NCBI RefSeq assembly: GCF_025965585.1
Contig: NZ_JAOPWR010000078.1
Coordinates: 1 to 50,229 of the forward strand
Direction of reading: 5' to 3'
From: Pseudonocardia sp.
GTDB lineage: Bacteria > Actinomycetota > Actinomycetes > Mycobacteriales > Pseudonocardiaceae
Length of the DNA stretch: 50,229 bases
The notes beneath the pieces are model-generated. The model was not told the origin of the DNA and did not search any database. It saw nothing but the letters and a program-made list of their open reading frames with translations. Made by a program: the position numbers and the translations under genes. This document shows positions 33,436 to 41,460 of the stretch, piece by piece (position 1 is the first letter of the stretch; each line of letters opens with the position of its first letter).

Positions 33436-34032
33436 TCAGGCCATCACGACGAGCATCAGCACCATCGCCGTGTCCATCGCCAGGCACGCGACGGGCACGC
33501 CCCGCACGAGGGCGTGGGACGCGGGTGCAGCGGGCGACGCCGCGCCCGGGCCCCCCATCGCCGCGGCGACGGCGGGCTCGGCAGCCGGCACGTTCGCGGT
33601 GACGGGGTGGGCCAGCAGCCGGACGACGTCGGAGAGGAACCAGGCCGCGAGGGCGAGAGCGACGGCCGAGGTGAGCAGCCCCGAGCCGCTCGTGCCCATC
33701 GTCGCGTGCGGGTCGGCGAGCAGCATGAACAGCATCGCGGCGGCGCCGACGACGTGGTGGCCGGCGTCGCCGAACAGCGATCCCCCGCCGCGGCGGACCA
33801 CGCCGACCCCGAACCACACGAGCGACGCCGCGAACACCGCGACCCACACCGGCGGCGGCACGGGATCGGCGGCGGGAAGGAACATCGACGCCATCCCGAG
33901 CCCCATGAGCGCGTACGCCAGGGCCGACACCGCGGGGGCGCGCCCGCCCACCGCCAGCCCGAGGTGGTGCAGGCCGGCCAGCAGGCAGGCGACCCCGAAG
34001 GGGACGTCGAGCCACATCACACCCAGCCCCAC
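33436..34032 (-). CDS. DUF5134-like integral membrane protein
   Basis: This protein of 198 residues has about six hydrophobic segments, e.g. PFGVACLLAGLHHLGLAV, VWVAVFAASLVWFGVGVV and CLAMDTAMVLMLVVM at the end. Histidines in AGLHHLG, GDAGHHVVGAAAM and the MDTAM terminus resemble DUF5134 proteins of actinobacteria, often near copper genes; a metal role is only a guess. GTG 34032 was chosen because GGGGAG lies six bases upstream; GTG 34062 and ATG 34017 are alternatives. Confidence 0.65.
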   Translation of the reverse strand: MGLGVMWLDVPFGVACLLAGLHHLGLAVGGRAPAVSALAYALMGLGMASMFLPAADPVPPPVWVAVFAASLVWFGVGVVRRGGGSLFGDAGHHVVGAAAMLFMLLADPHATMGTSGSGLLTSAVALALAAWFLSDVVRLLAHPVTANVPAAEPAVAAAMGGPGAASPAAPASHALVRGVPVACLAMDTAMVLMLVVMA

Positions 34033-34126
34033 GGCCTGCTCCCCTCGCCCGGTCGGTATCACGCTAACCGGACGGAGCGCCCCGAATCCATACCGTGACG
34101 GGGTAGGGGCACCCGTGGGCGGCTCC

Positions 34127-34378
34127 TCAACGGGGCGGCGGCACCGCCGGGTGGCGCTGCAGCGCGCTGCGGGTCACAGCGAGCTCGTGGGCGACCTCGG
34201 CGGCGATCAGCTCGGCGTGCAGGCCGTCGTACTCACCGTCGAGCGCGAGTGCCCGGTGGCGCCGGACGAGGTTCTCCAGCGCGGACAGCAACCGCTCGGC
34301 CGCAGCGGCGCGGCGCTGGTCCCGGGTGGGGCGGACGTCGGCGGGCGGGAACAGGGGCAGGGACAGGCGTGCGGTCAT
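34127..34378 (-). CDS. Small hypothetical protein
   Basis: This 83-residue protein has no recognised domain. The middle is predicted largely helical (QRRAAAAERLLSALENLVRRHRALALD, LIAAEVAHELAVTRSALQRH) with a basic, proline-rich end. No membrane segment. ATG 34378 has GGAG five bases upstream, which supports translation. Its role is unknown. Confidence 0.55.
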   Translation of the reverse strand: MTARLSLPLFPPADVRPTRDQRRAAAAERLLSALENLVRRHRALALDGEYDGLHAELIAAEVAHELAVTRSALQRHPAVPPPR

Positions 34379-34426
34379 GGTGACTCCAGGCAGGAAGGGG
34401 TGGACGAGCAGGCGAACCGGGGCGGT

Positions 34427-34504
34427 TCAGCGACAGAACTCGTCGAACGCCAGACCCCGGCGCGACGGCCAGAAGCGCTCGAGGGACGACGGAGTCACGT
34501 CCAT
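34427..34504 (-). CDS. Possible 25-residue small ORF
   Basis: ATG 34504 opens a 25-codon frame (MDVTPSSLERFWP, ending FDEFCR) in the gap between the 83-residue gene and the exporter. It is on the same strand and 48 bases before the small gene's ATG. No convincing ribosome site is seen. It could be a leader peptide, or chance. Confidence 0.25.
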   Translation of the reverse strand: MDVTPSSLERFWPSRRGLAFDEFCR

Positions 34505-34584
34505 CCGACCATGGTGAACCGGCAGACCGGGCCGTGGCAAGCTCCGGGTCGTCAGCACGGTGACGGCGGTACAGGGGGGATCGG

Positions 34585-36012
34585 ATGGCGGGAGCGGGGA
34601 ACGACGCCGCCGAGCCGACCGGCCCGGTCTCCCGCGGGCTCGCCCTGCTCGTGGCGGGCGCGTTCTTCATGGAGATCCTCGACGGCACGATGATCGCGCC
34701 CGCGGCCCCGCGCATCGCGGCCGACTTCGGCATGCCGGCCGTCGGCGTCAACGTCGCGATCACGGCCTACGTGCTGACGCTCGCGGTGCTCATCCCGATC
34801 AGCGGCTGGCTGGCCGACCGGTTCGGCGCGCGCCGGGTCTTCGTGGTGGCGATCGCGCTGTTCACGCTGGCGTCCGCGGGCTGCGCACTCGCGGTGAACC
34901 TGCCGATGCTGACGGCCACGCGCGTGCTGCAGGGCGTCGGCGGGGCGATGATGGTGCCCGTCGGGCGGCTGGTGGTGCTGCGCACCACGGCGAAGTCCGC
35001 GCTGGTCACGGCCATCGCCTACCTCACGTGGCCCGCACTCGTCGCGCCCGTGATCGCCCCCGCGCTCGGGGGTGTGCTCAGCACCTACGCGTCGTGGCGC
35101 TGGATCTTCGTGATCAACATCCCGCTGGGGCTCGTGGCCCTGGTCCTGGCGCGCCGGATCGTGCCGGACGTGCGCGGGCCCGCCCGCGGCCTCGACGTCC
35201 GGGGGTTCGCGCTCAGCGCACTGGGGGTGGCCGCGCTCGTCGTGGGGATGGAGAGCCTCGGCGGCACCGACCCCGAGTGGGCCGTGGTCGCGGTCGGGCT
35301 CGGCGTCGCGGCCGTGGCACTCGTCGCGGCCGTGCTCTACCTGCTGCGGACCCCGCGTCCGCTGCTCGACCTCCGGATCCTGCGCGTCGCCACCTACCGC
35401 GTGACGGCGTCGGGCGGTTCGGTGTTCCGGGCCGTGATCAGCGCCATCCCGTTCCTGCTGCCGCTGTTCTTCCAGCTGGGCTTCGGGTGGACCGCGGCGC
35501 AGGCCGGCCTGGTGGTGGTCGCGCTGTTCGCCGGCAACGTGGCGATCAAGCCGGCCACCACGCCGCTGATGCGCCGTCTCGGGATCCGGACCGTCATGGT
35601 CGGGGCGGTCGTGGCGTCGTCGGCGTGCCTCGTGGGCATCGCCACGGTCCAGCCGACCACCCCGCTGCCGGCCCTGCTCGCCCTGCTCGTGCTGAGCGGG
35701 GTGTTCCGGTCGATCGGGTTCACCGCGTACAACAGCGTGGCGTTCGCCGACGTCGAGGCCGCGCAGATGACGCCGGCCAACACGCTGATGTCCACGCTCC
35801 AGGAGCTCGGCGCGGGGCTCGGTGTGGCGGTCGGAGCGCTGCTGGTGCGGCTGGGCGATCCGGTGGCCGCTGCCGTCGGCCTGGGCGGCGGCGCCGACCG
35901 GCCGTTCCGGGTGGCGTTCGTGCTGCTCGCCGTCGTCCTGCTGGGCCCGGCGATCGAGGGGCTGCGGCTCCCCCGTTCCGCCGGGAACGTGGTGACCGGC
36001 CGGACGGGCTGA
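34585..36012 (+). CDS. DHA2-type MFS exporter (MdtD/EmrB-like)
   Basis: This 475-residue transporter begins near LVAGAFFMEILDGTMIAPAAP, the helix-1 signature of the EmrB/QacA group. The loop 2-3 motif is GWLADRFGARRVF, followed by RVLQGVGGAMMVPVGR and ALVAPVIAPALGGVLSTYASW (antiporter motif C). About 14 helices are expected. It probably exports a drug or metabolite using protons. ATG 34585 has a GGGGG run about eight bases upstream. It is six bases from a convergent CoA-transferase gene and has no adjacent regulator. Confidence 0.88.
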   Translation: MAGAGNDAAEPTGPVSRGLALLVAGAFFMEILDGTMIAPAAPRIAADFGMPAVGVNVAITAYVLTLAVLIPISGWLADRFGARRVFVVAIALFTLASAGCALAVNLPMLTATRVLQGVGGAMMVPVGRLVVLRTTAKSALVTAIAYLTWPALVAPVIAPALGGVLSTYASWRWIFVINIPLGLVALVLARRIVPDVRGPARGLDVRGFALSALGVAALVVGMESLGGTDPEWAVVAVGLGVAAVALVAAVLYLLRTPRPLLDLRILRVATYRVTASGGSVFRAVISAIPFLLPLFFQLGFGWTAAQAGLVVVALFAGNVAIKPATTPLMRRLGIRTVMVGAVVASSACLVGIATVQPTTPLPALLALLVLSGVFRSIGFTAYNSVAFADVEAAQMTPANTLMSTLQELGAGLGVAVGALLVRLGDPVAAAVGLGGGADRPFRVAFVLLAVVLLGPAIEGLRLPRSAGNVVTGRTG

Positions 36013-36017
36013 CCGGT

Positions 36018-37223
36018 TCAGACCACCCCCGCCGAGACGAGCCGGCCGATCTCGGCGTCGCTCAGGCCCAGGACCTCGGTGAGCACCTCGGCCGTGTCCC
36101 GCCCCAGCGCGGGCGGAAGGCCCGCCTCGGAGTACCGGCCGTTCCACCGCAGCGGCGAGCGGGCGGTGATCGCGTCGGCCTCGCCGGGCAGCGTGATGTC
36201 GGCGAGCACCGCGTGGTCGCCGCGGCGGTGCGCGTCCACCACCTCGGTCATGCCCTGGTAGCGACCCCACAGCACGCGCGCGGCGTCCAGCTCGTCGCTG
36301 ACCTGCTTGCGGTCGCGCGCCGCGAACCACGGGCGCAGGATCGCCGCGATCGTCTCGCGCAACCGGTAGCGGTCCGCCTCCTTCGTCAGGTCGGCGTCCA
36401 TCGCCACCTCGAGCGCGTCGAACACCTGCCGCGTGCCCGTCACCGAGCACAGCGCCGCCCACTGCCCCTCGGTCAGCGCCACCACCATCACCCGGTGCCC
36501 GTCGCTGCACGCGAAGTCGACGCCGAAGCTGCCGTAGACGTGGTTGCCGTGCCGCGGCCGCTCCACCCCGCGCGACGACGCCTCCGACAGCCAACCCAGG
36601 TTCGCCACCCCGGCCAGCGCGACGTCCGACAGCGCCAGCTCCACGAACGCGCCGCGGCCCGACCGGTCGCGGTCGCGCAGCGCCGCCAGCACCGCCGTCG
36701 ACACGCTCAGGCCCGTGACCAGGTCCCAGGCCGGCAGCACGTGGTTGACCGGAGCCCCGCCCTCCTCGGTGCCGGTGATGCCGGGCAGCCCGACCTCGGC
36801 GTTCACCGTGTAGTCGACGGCCGGGCGCCCGTCCGGGTAGCCCTGCACGCGCACGTGCACGAGATCGGCGCGCCGGGCCGCGAGCGCGTCGTGGGCCATC
36901 CAGCGCCGCCCCACCACGTTGTCGACGAGCACCCCGCGCTCCGGGCCCGGCGCGGTGATCAGTGCCGTGATCAGCTCCTTGCCCTCGTCCGAGCGCATGT
37001 CCACGGCCACCGACCGCTTGCCCTTGTTCAGCGACGCCCAGTAGTAGCTCTCCCCGTCCGGCGCCACGGGCCAGCGCAGGTGGTCGCTGCCACCGCCGAT
37101 GGGGTCGATCCGGATCACGTCGGCGCCGAGCTGCGCGAGGGTCATGCCGCCGGTCGGGCCGGCCACGAAGCTCGCGCACTCGACGACCTGCAGGCCTGCG
37201 AGTGGGTTCACGCGCCCCATCAT
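36018..37223 (-). CDS. CaiB/BaiF family CoA-transferase
   Basis: This 401-residue family III CoA-transferase moves CoA between acids. It opens PLAGLQVVECASFVAGPTGGMTLAQLGADVIRID, the family N-terminus, followed by SYYWASLNKGKRSVAVDM. The NHVLPAWDL segment probably holds the catalytic aspartate. It sits back-to-back with a TetR/enoyl-CoA-hydratase pair, suggesting a small CoA-thioester pathway controlled by that regulator; the acyl substrate is unknown. ATG 37223 is preceded by GGGAG. Confidence 0.88.
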   Translation of the reverse strand: MMGRVNPLAGLQVVECASFVAGPTGGMTLAQLGADVIRIDPIGGGSDHLRWPVAPDGESYYWASLNKGKRSVAVDMRSDEGKELITALITAPGPERGVLVDNVVGRRWMAHDALAARRADLVHVRVQGYPDGRPAVDYTVNAEVGLPGITGTEEGGAPVNHVLPAWDLVTGLSVSTAVLAALRDRDRSGRGAFVELALSDVALAGVANLGWLSEASSRGVERPRHGNHVYGSFGVDFACSDGHRVMVVALTEGQWAALCSVTGTRQVFDALEVAMDADLTKEADRYRLRETIAAILRPWFAARDRKQVSDELDAARVLWGRYQGMTEVVDAHRRGDHAVLADITLPGEADAITARSPLRWNGRYSEAGLPPALGRDTAEVLTEVLGLSDAEIGRLVSAGVV

Positions 37224-37237
37224 GACCGCTCCCTGAT

Positions 37238-37243
37238 AATCTA
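37238..37243 (-). promoter_or_regulatory. Candidate -10 TAGATT for the CoA-transferase
   Basis: TAGATT on the minus strand lies 14 bases before ATG 37223, leaving a short leader that contains GGGAG. No -35 is obvious. About 120 bases separate it from the TetR start; no operator palindrome stands out in that gap. Confidence 0.4.
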
Positions 37244-37352
37244 CGCCGAGTTCAAAACATGGTGGGCGAGGAAGGCCGGTGCGGCATGGAGATCGTGAAG
37301 GAGCTCATCGGACGCGACGGGGCGAAGCGGCACCGGCCGTGACGAGGTCCCC

Positions 37353-37358
37353 TAGGCT
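37353..37358 (+). promoter_or_regulatory. Candidate -10 TAGGCT, leaderless TetR transcript
   Basis: TAGGCT is followed by seven bases and GTG 37366. This favours the GTG start over ATG 37393 in the same frame. No clear -35 is visible. Confidence 0.45.
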
Positions 37359-37365
37359 TCCCGAC

Positions 37366-38022
37366 GTGCCCCGCAGCACTCCTGACCACCCCATGCCCGT
37401 CCCCGGGCCCGACGTCCCTGGTGGCGCCGACACCGCCACGTCGAAGTCCGCCCGCACGCGGGGCCGGCTCCTCGACGCGGCCGCCAAGGTCCTGAGCCGC
37501 AAGGGCTTCGCGGGCACCCGGCTCGCCGACATCGCCGAGCAGGCCCACGTGCAGGCCCCGGCGATCTACTACTACTACCCGTCGCGCGAGGACCTCATCG
37601 AGGAGGTCATGTACGTCGGGGCCGCAGCGATGCGTACCCACCTCGCCGCCGCGCTCGACGCGCTGCCGCCCACCGCGACGCCCGCCGACCGGATCGCCGC
37701 CGCCGTCGAGGCGCACCTGCGCCACGAGCTCGAGATCTCCGACTACTCCACGGCGATCATCCGCAACGCCAACCAGCTCCCGGAGCAGGTCAGCCGCCGC
37801 GCGCTCGCCGAGATCGCCGCCTACAACGACGTGTGGCGCGTGCTGGTGGCCGATCTCGACGCGGCCGGCGAGCTCCGCCCCGACGTCGATCCCGCGGTCG
37901 GCCGGATGATGGTGCTCGGCGCGCTCAACTGGGCGGCGGAGTGGTGGGACCCCGAGGGTGGCCCGCTCGACGAGGTCATCCGCACGGCGCAGTCGATGGT
38001 GCTGCACTCCCTGCGCCCGTGA
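37366..38022 (+). CDS. TetR-family transcriptional regulator
   Basis: This protein of 218 residues has an N-terminal helix-turn-helix: LLDAAAKVLSRKGFAGTRLADIAEQAHVQAPAIYYYYPSREDL shows the classic TetR DNA-binding pattern ending in YYYPS. The C-terminal ligand domain is helical and unassigned. It overlaps the downstream enoyl-CoA hydratase by four bases (GTGA) and is divergent from the CaiB gene, so it probably controls both. An acyl-CoA or carboxylic acid ligand would fit. The start is GTG 37366 because a -10 hexamer lies seven bases before it. Confidence 0.85.
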   Translation: MPRSTPDHPMPVPGPDVPGGADTATSKSARTRGRLLDAAAKVLSRKGFAGTRLADIAEQAHVQAPAIYYYYPSREDLIEEVMYVGAAAMRTHLAAALDALPPTATPADRIAAAVEAHLRHELEISDYSTAIIRNANQLPEQVSRRALAEIAAYNDVWRVLVADLDAAGELRPDVDPAVGRMMVLGALNWAAEWWDPEGGPLDEVIRTAQSMVLHSLRP

Positions 38023-38816
38023 CCGACACCTACCAGGACATCCGCTACGAGGTCGAGGGCGGCGTCGCCCACATCGAGCTGCACCGGCCCGACGCCCTCA
38101 ACGCGTGGACGCCCGCGATGGGCCGGGAGCTACTCGACGCGGTGCGCCGCGTCTCGGACGACGCGGCCGTGCGCGCCGTCCTCGTCACCGGTGCGGGCCG
38201 GGCGTTCAGCGCGGGCGCCGACGTGAAGAACCCGCGCGAGACCACCCCCGAGGGCCATCCCGACCTCTCCACGCGGCTGCGCGAGATCTACAACCCGATC
38301 GTCCTGGCGATCCGGGCGGCGCCGAAACCGTTCGTCGCGGCCGTGCAGGGGGCGTGCGCGGGGCTGGGCGTGTCGCTCGCGCTGGCCTGCGACCTGATCC
38401 TGGCCGCCGACGACGCCTACCTCCTGCTGGCGTTCGTGCGCATCGCCGTGATGCCCGACGGCGGCACCACCGCGTTCCTGACCGAACGCGTCGGGCTGGC
38501 CCGGGCCACCCAGCTGTGCATGCTCGGCGACCGGCTGCCCGCGGCGCAGGCGCTCGACTGGGGCCTGGTCAACGCCGTGCACCCGCGCGCCGAGCTGCCG
38601 TCCGCCGCTCGGGCCCTCGCCGAACGTCTCGCGGCGGGCCCGACCGTGGCGCTGGGCAACACCAAGCGCGCCCTGAACGCCGCGGCGCAGGCCCGGCTCG
38701 CCGACCAGCTCGAGCTGGAGGCCACCCTCCAGCAGGAGCACGGGCCCACCCACGACTACGCCGAGGGACGCGCCGCGTTCGTCGAGAAGCGCCCCGCCGC
38801 GTTCCGGGGCCGCTAG
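38019..38816 (+). CDS. Enoyl-CoA hydratase/isomerase (PaaG-like)
   Basis: This 265-residue crotonase-fold protein has the oxyanion-hole segments GAGRAFSAGADVKN and VQGACAGLGVSLALACD. The usual two catalytic glutamates of hydratases are absent: one region reads AGLGVSLA instead of GGGCELA, and the other is VMPDGGTT with Asp. An Asp there is typical of isomerase-type members such as PaaG. Delta isomerisation or hydration of an enoyl-CoA is expected. GTG 38019 overlaps the TetR stop, so the two are coupled. Confidence 0.85.
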   Translation: MTDTYQDIRYEVEGGVAHIELHRPDALNAWTPAMGRELLDAVRRVSDDAAVRAVLVTGAGRAFSAGADVKNPRETTPEGHPDLSTRLREIYNPIVLAIRAAPKPFVAAVQGACAGLGVSLALACDLILAADDAYLLLAFVRIAVMPDGGTTAFLTERVGLARATQLCMLGDRLPAAQALDWGLVNAVHPRAELPSAARALAERLAAGPTVALGNTKRALNAAAQARLADQLELEATLQQEHGPTHDYAEGRAAFVEKRPAAFRGR

Positions 38817-38840
38817 CCACCCGGTCGCGGGGCGCCGGGA

Positions 38841-38846
38841 TAGATT
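38841..38846 (+). promoter_or_regulatory. Candidate -10 TAGATT, leaderless peroxiredoxin transcript
   Basis: TAGATT is followed by seven bases and ATG 38854, with no ribosome binding site. It matches other leaderless-type promoters in the window. Confidence 0.55.
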
Positions 38847-38853
38847 CCCGGGC

Positions 38854-39348
38854 ATGACGATCACTGCTGGACCCATCACCGTCGGCGACACCATCCCCGA
38901 CACCGACCTGCGGGTCATGACCGCGGACGGTCCGACCACCGTGCGCTCCTCGGAGATCCTCGGAAAGGGCAAGGTCGTGCTCTTCGCCGTGCCCGGCGCC
39001 TTCACCCCCGGCTGCTCCAACGTCCACCTGCCCGGGTTCGTCGAGGGCGGGGACGAGCTCCGCGCCAAGGGCGTGGACACCATCGCCTGCGTCGCCGTCA
39101 ACGACCCCTTCGTCATGGATGCCTGGGGCAAGGCCCACGGCGTCGGGGACGGAATCCTCATGCTCGCCGACGGCAACGCGGAGTTCACCACCGCCATGGG
39201 CCTGCTGCTCGACGGCAGCGGCTTCGGTCTCGGCCAGCGCTCGAAGCGCTACGCGGCCGTCCTCCAGGACGGCGTCGTGACCAGCATCGACGTCGACGAG
39301 ACAGGCATCGACCTTTCCACCTGCTCGAACCTGCTGCTCAAGGTCTGA
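38854..39348 (+). CDS. Peroxiredoxin, Prx5/AhpE-type redoxin
   Basis: This 164-residue thiol peroxidase has the Prx5 active site PGAFTPGCSNVHLPG with peroxidatic C54 and T51. C157 near the C-terminus (STCSNLL) is in the place of the resolving cysteine of atypical two-Cys Prx5 enzymes. It reduces hydrogen peroxide and organic peroxides, using thioredoxin or glutaredoxin-like donors. Length is normal for the family. It ends four bases from a convergent glycosyltransferase gene. Confidence 0.92.
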   Translation: MTITAGPITVGDTIPDTDLRVMTADGPTTVRSSEILGKGKVVLFAVPGAFTPGCSNVHLPGFVEGGDELRAKGVDTIACVAVNDPFVMDAWGKAHGVGDGILMLADGNAEFTTAMGLLLDGSGFGLGQRSKRYAAVLQDGVVTSIDVDETGIDLSTCSNLLLKV

Positions 39349-39352
39349 CCCC

Positions 39353-40171
39353 TCACGCGCCGGGCTCGTCGAGGTCGCGCAGCAGGTCGGCCAGGCCGCC
39401 GGTGGCGCGGCCGACGGTCCGGGCGCTCGTGCGGACCCGCACGGCGGTGGGCTGCTCCAACCGGTGGCCCGTCGCCCGCAGCCGGGACCACAGGCCGTGG
39501 TCCTCCCCCGGGCCGTCCGGCGGGAACCCGCCGACGGCGAGATAGGCGTCGCCGCGCACGCCGAGGTTGGCGCCGTAGACGTGGCGATGCCGCTCACCGT
39601 CGGCGTGGTCGATGCCGTTGCGCACGATCATCTCGTGCCGCAGCGCCGCCCGCGGCGACGGGCCGTCCGCGCCGACCGGGGCCACCGGGTCGGCCATGCC
39701 GGCCACGCCGACAGCTCCGCGACCGGCGCGGGCGAGGTGGGCCAGCGCCCAGTCCGGTGGCACCGTGGTGTCGGCGTCGGTGGTCAGCACCCAGACCGAC
39801 CGCGGCGGGTGCGGGCGCAGCCGGCGCAGGGCGTCACGCACGCCGAGGTCGCGCAGCGCGCCCACCCCGGAGCCGGCGACGATGTGCGCGGTCACCGCGC
39901 CCCGGGCCGGCCCGCGGTGACCGCCGACGGCCGCCACGTGGAGCGCGACGGCGCCCGCCCAGCCGGTCAGGATCGCGTCCACCTGCTGCGGCGTGCGGTC
40001 GGTGCACCGGTCCAGCACCACCGTCACCGCGGTCGCGACCCCGGACGGCAGCCGGCCCAGCGCGGTCCGGATGCTGGTCAGGCACGCCTCGATGTCCTGC
40101 TCCTCGTCCCGCGCGGGGACCACCACAGCGACGGCGCTCATCCGGGCGGCGCCGATCGGTGTGGCAGTCAC
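39353..40171 (-). CDS. Family 2 glycosyltransferase
   Basis: This 272-residue GT-A protein begins VVVPARDEEQDI (from residue 16), the usual nucleotide-sugar site, and has the metal-binding DAD at 132-134 in LTTDADTTVPPDW. A GEDHGLW segment corresponds to the acceptor-side ED motif. No membrane helices, so it is cytosolic. GTG 40171 overlaps the upstream stop (GTGA); ATG 40141 is possible but loses the coupling. It completes the three-gene operon with the deacetylase-methyltransferase and dehydrogenase-like genes and probably builds the sugar they modify. Confidence 0.82.
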   Translation of the reverse strand: MTATPIGAARMSAVAVVVPARDEEQDIEACLTSIRTALGRLPSGVATAVTVVLDRCTDRTPQQVDAILTGWAGAVALHVAAVGGHRGPARGAVTAHIVAGSGVGALRDLGVRDALRRLRPHPPRSVWVLTTDADTTVPPDWALAHLARAGRGAVGVAGMADPVAPVGADGPSPRAALRHEMIVRNGIDHADGERHRHVYGANLGVRGDAYLAVGGFPPDGPGEDHGLWSRLRATGHRLEQPTAVRVRTSARTVGRATGGLADLLRDLDEPGA

Positions 40172-41460
40172 CGCCGCCTCAGCACCTGCAGCAGGAACTC
40201 CTCGTCGACGTGGGCCATGACCGGCTCCAGCTCACGCCGCTCCGCCAGCATCCGGTGGGTGGCCGCGGCGTCGCGCGGGGCCTCGGGGGGCCACCCGCGC
40301 CAGTGCACCGCCACGACGTCGCCGCCCGGCTCGAGGGCGGCGAGGGTGCGGTCGAGCACGGCCGCCACCGTGTCGTCGTCGAGGTAGTAGAGGACCTCAC
40401 TGAACACCGCGAGGTCGAGCGGGCCGAGCGGTACCCCGTCCGGCAGCGCCGCGCGTTGCACCACGACGCCGGGCCGGCCCGCCGTGGCCGTCCGGGCGCG
40501 CTCGACGACTGCGTCCACCGGGTCGGACGCCAGGAGCCGGTCGCAGCGCCCCGCCAGCTCGACGGTCAGCTCACCGGCCCCGCATCCCGGCTCGAACGCC
40601 GACGCGTAGCGCTCCCGCGGCAGCGACGCGACGACGACGGCCCGCTTGCGACGCTCGTACCAGGAGTCGGCAGCCCACGGGTCGCGGCCGCCCGCGTAGA
40701 GATCGGCGAACCGGTCGACCGGTGCCGAGGCGGTGCGCGGCTCGCGGAAGACCACGTCGGCCGCGCGGTCGACGTGGTCGAGCAGGCCCGCCGCCAGCAC
40801 GGCGGGCGAGCCGTCCGGGCCGGGCCCGACCTGCGACACGTAGCAGTCCACGGCCGCGCGGCGGGCCCGGCGCGCGGCGGTGTCGAGCGGGACGGCCCGG
40901 GCGCGGTCCCACGGGATGCCCGTGTCACCCGGCTCGGTCCACGCCCACATCCAGATCGGGTACGACCACGCGTGCGCGGTCACCGGGGCGGCCGCGATCG
41001 CGGCCAGACCGGCGGCGCGGTGGTCGGGATGCGGGTCGCCCGGCCACGGGGCGAGGACGGCGTCGGCCCCGGCCAGCAGCGGCGCGAGGGCTGTGCAGAG
41101 CGCGTCGGCGCGGTCGGCGAGCCCGGAGTCGGGAAGGCCCAGCCACGTCACCGGCACGCCGTCCAGCCCCTGCGCACGCATCGCCGCGGCCAGTTCCGCG
41201 CGCCGGACGGTGGCCAGCTCGCGGCGGGCCGGGGCGTCGAGGCCGGGGTAGGCGGCCTCCCCGTCGGTCGCGACCACCAGCGCGAGCTGCGCCCCGGCCC
41301 GGTGCAGCGCCCGCAGCACACCGGCGGCGCCGAGCGTCTCGTCGTCGGGGTGGGCCGCGACGACCACCACCCGGCGGTGCGCGGCGGCGTCGAACGCCGG
41401 GAGCCCGTCCAGTGCGGGCATCCAGGCCTGCGGCGAGGTGATCGGGCGGGTAGCGCTCAC
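40168..41460 (-). CDS. Fusion of PIG-L deacetylase and NodS-like SAM methyltransferase
   Basis: This 430-residue protein has two catalytic domains. Residues about 28-235 are a PIG-L/LmbE zinc N-deacetylase: AAHPDDE at 35-41 and PHPDH at 143-147 supply the ligands and base. Residues about 245-430 are a SAM methyltransferase like NodS (PF05401): RDPWAADSWYERRKR, then FEPGCGAGELT at 289-299 as the SAM motif I, and FSEVLYYLDDD. NodS N-methylates the deacetylated glucosamine of Nod factors. The order deacetylate-then-N-methylate is thus built into one chain. GTG 41460 overlaps the upstream stop (GTGA). Confidence 0.87.
   Translation of the reverse strand: MSATRPITSPQAWMPALDGLPAFDAAAHRRVVVVAAHPDDETLGAAGVLRALHRAGAQLALVVATDGEAAYPGLDAPARRELATVRRAELAAAMRAQGLDGVPVTWLGLPDSGLADRADALCTALAPLLAGADAVLAPWPGDPHPDHRAAGLAAIAAAPVTAHAWSYPIWMWAWTEPGDTGIPWDRARAVPLDTAARRARRAAVDCYVSQVGPGPDGSPAVLAAGLLDHVDRAADVVFREPRTASAPVDRFADLYAGGRDPWAADSWYERRKRAVVVASLPRERYASAFEPGCGAGELTVELAGRCDRLLASDPVDAVVERARTATAGRPGVVVQRAALPDGVPLGPLDLAVFSEVLYYLDDDTVAAVLDRTLAALEPGGDVVAVHWRGWPPEAPRDAAATHRMLAERRELEPVMAHVDEEFLLQVLRRR

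Noticed and set aside
34552..37179. 875-codon minus-strand frame over the exporter and CoA-transferase
   Set aside because: It spans two genes of opposite strand with intact motifs and has compositionally biased sequence; no family features.
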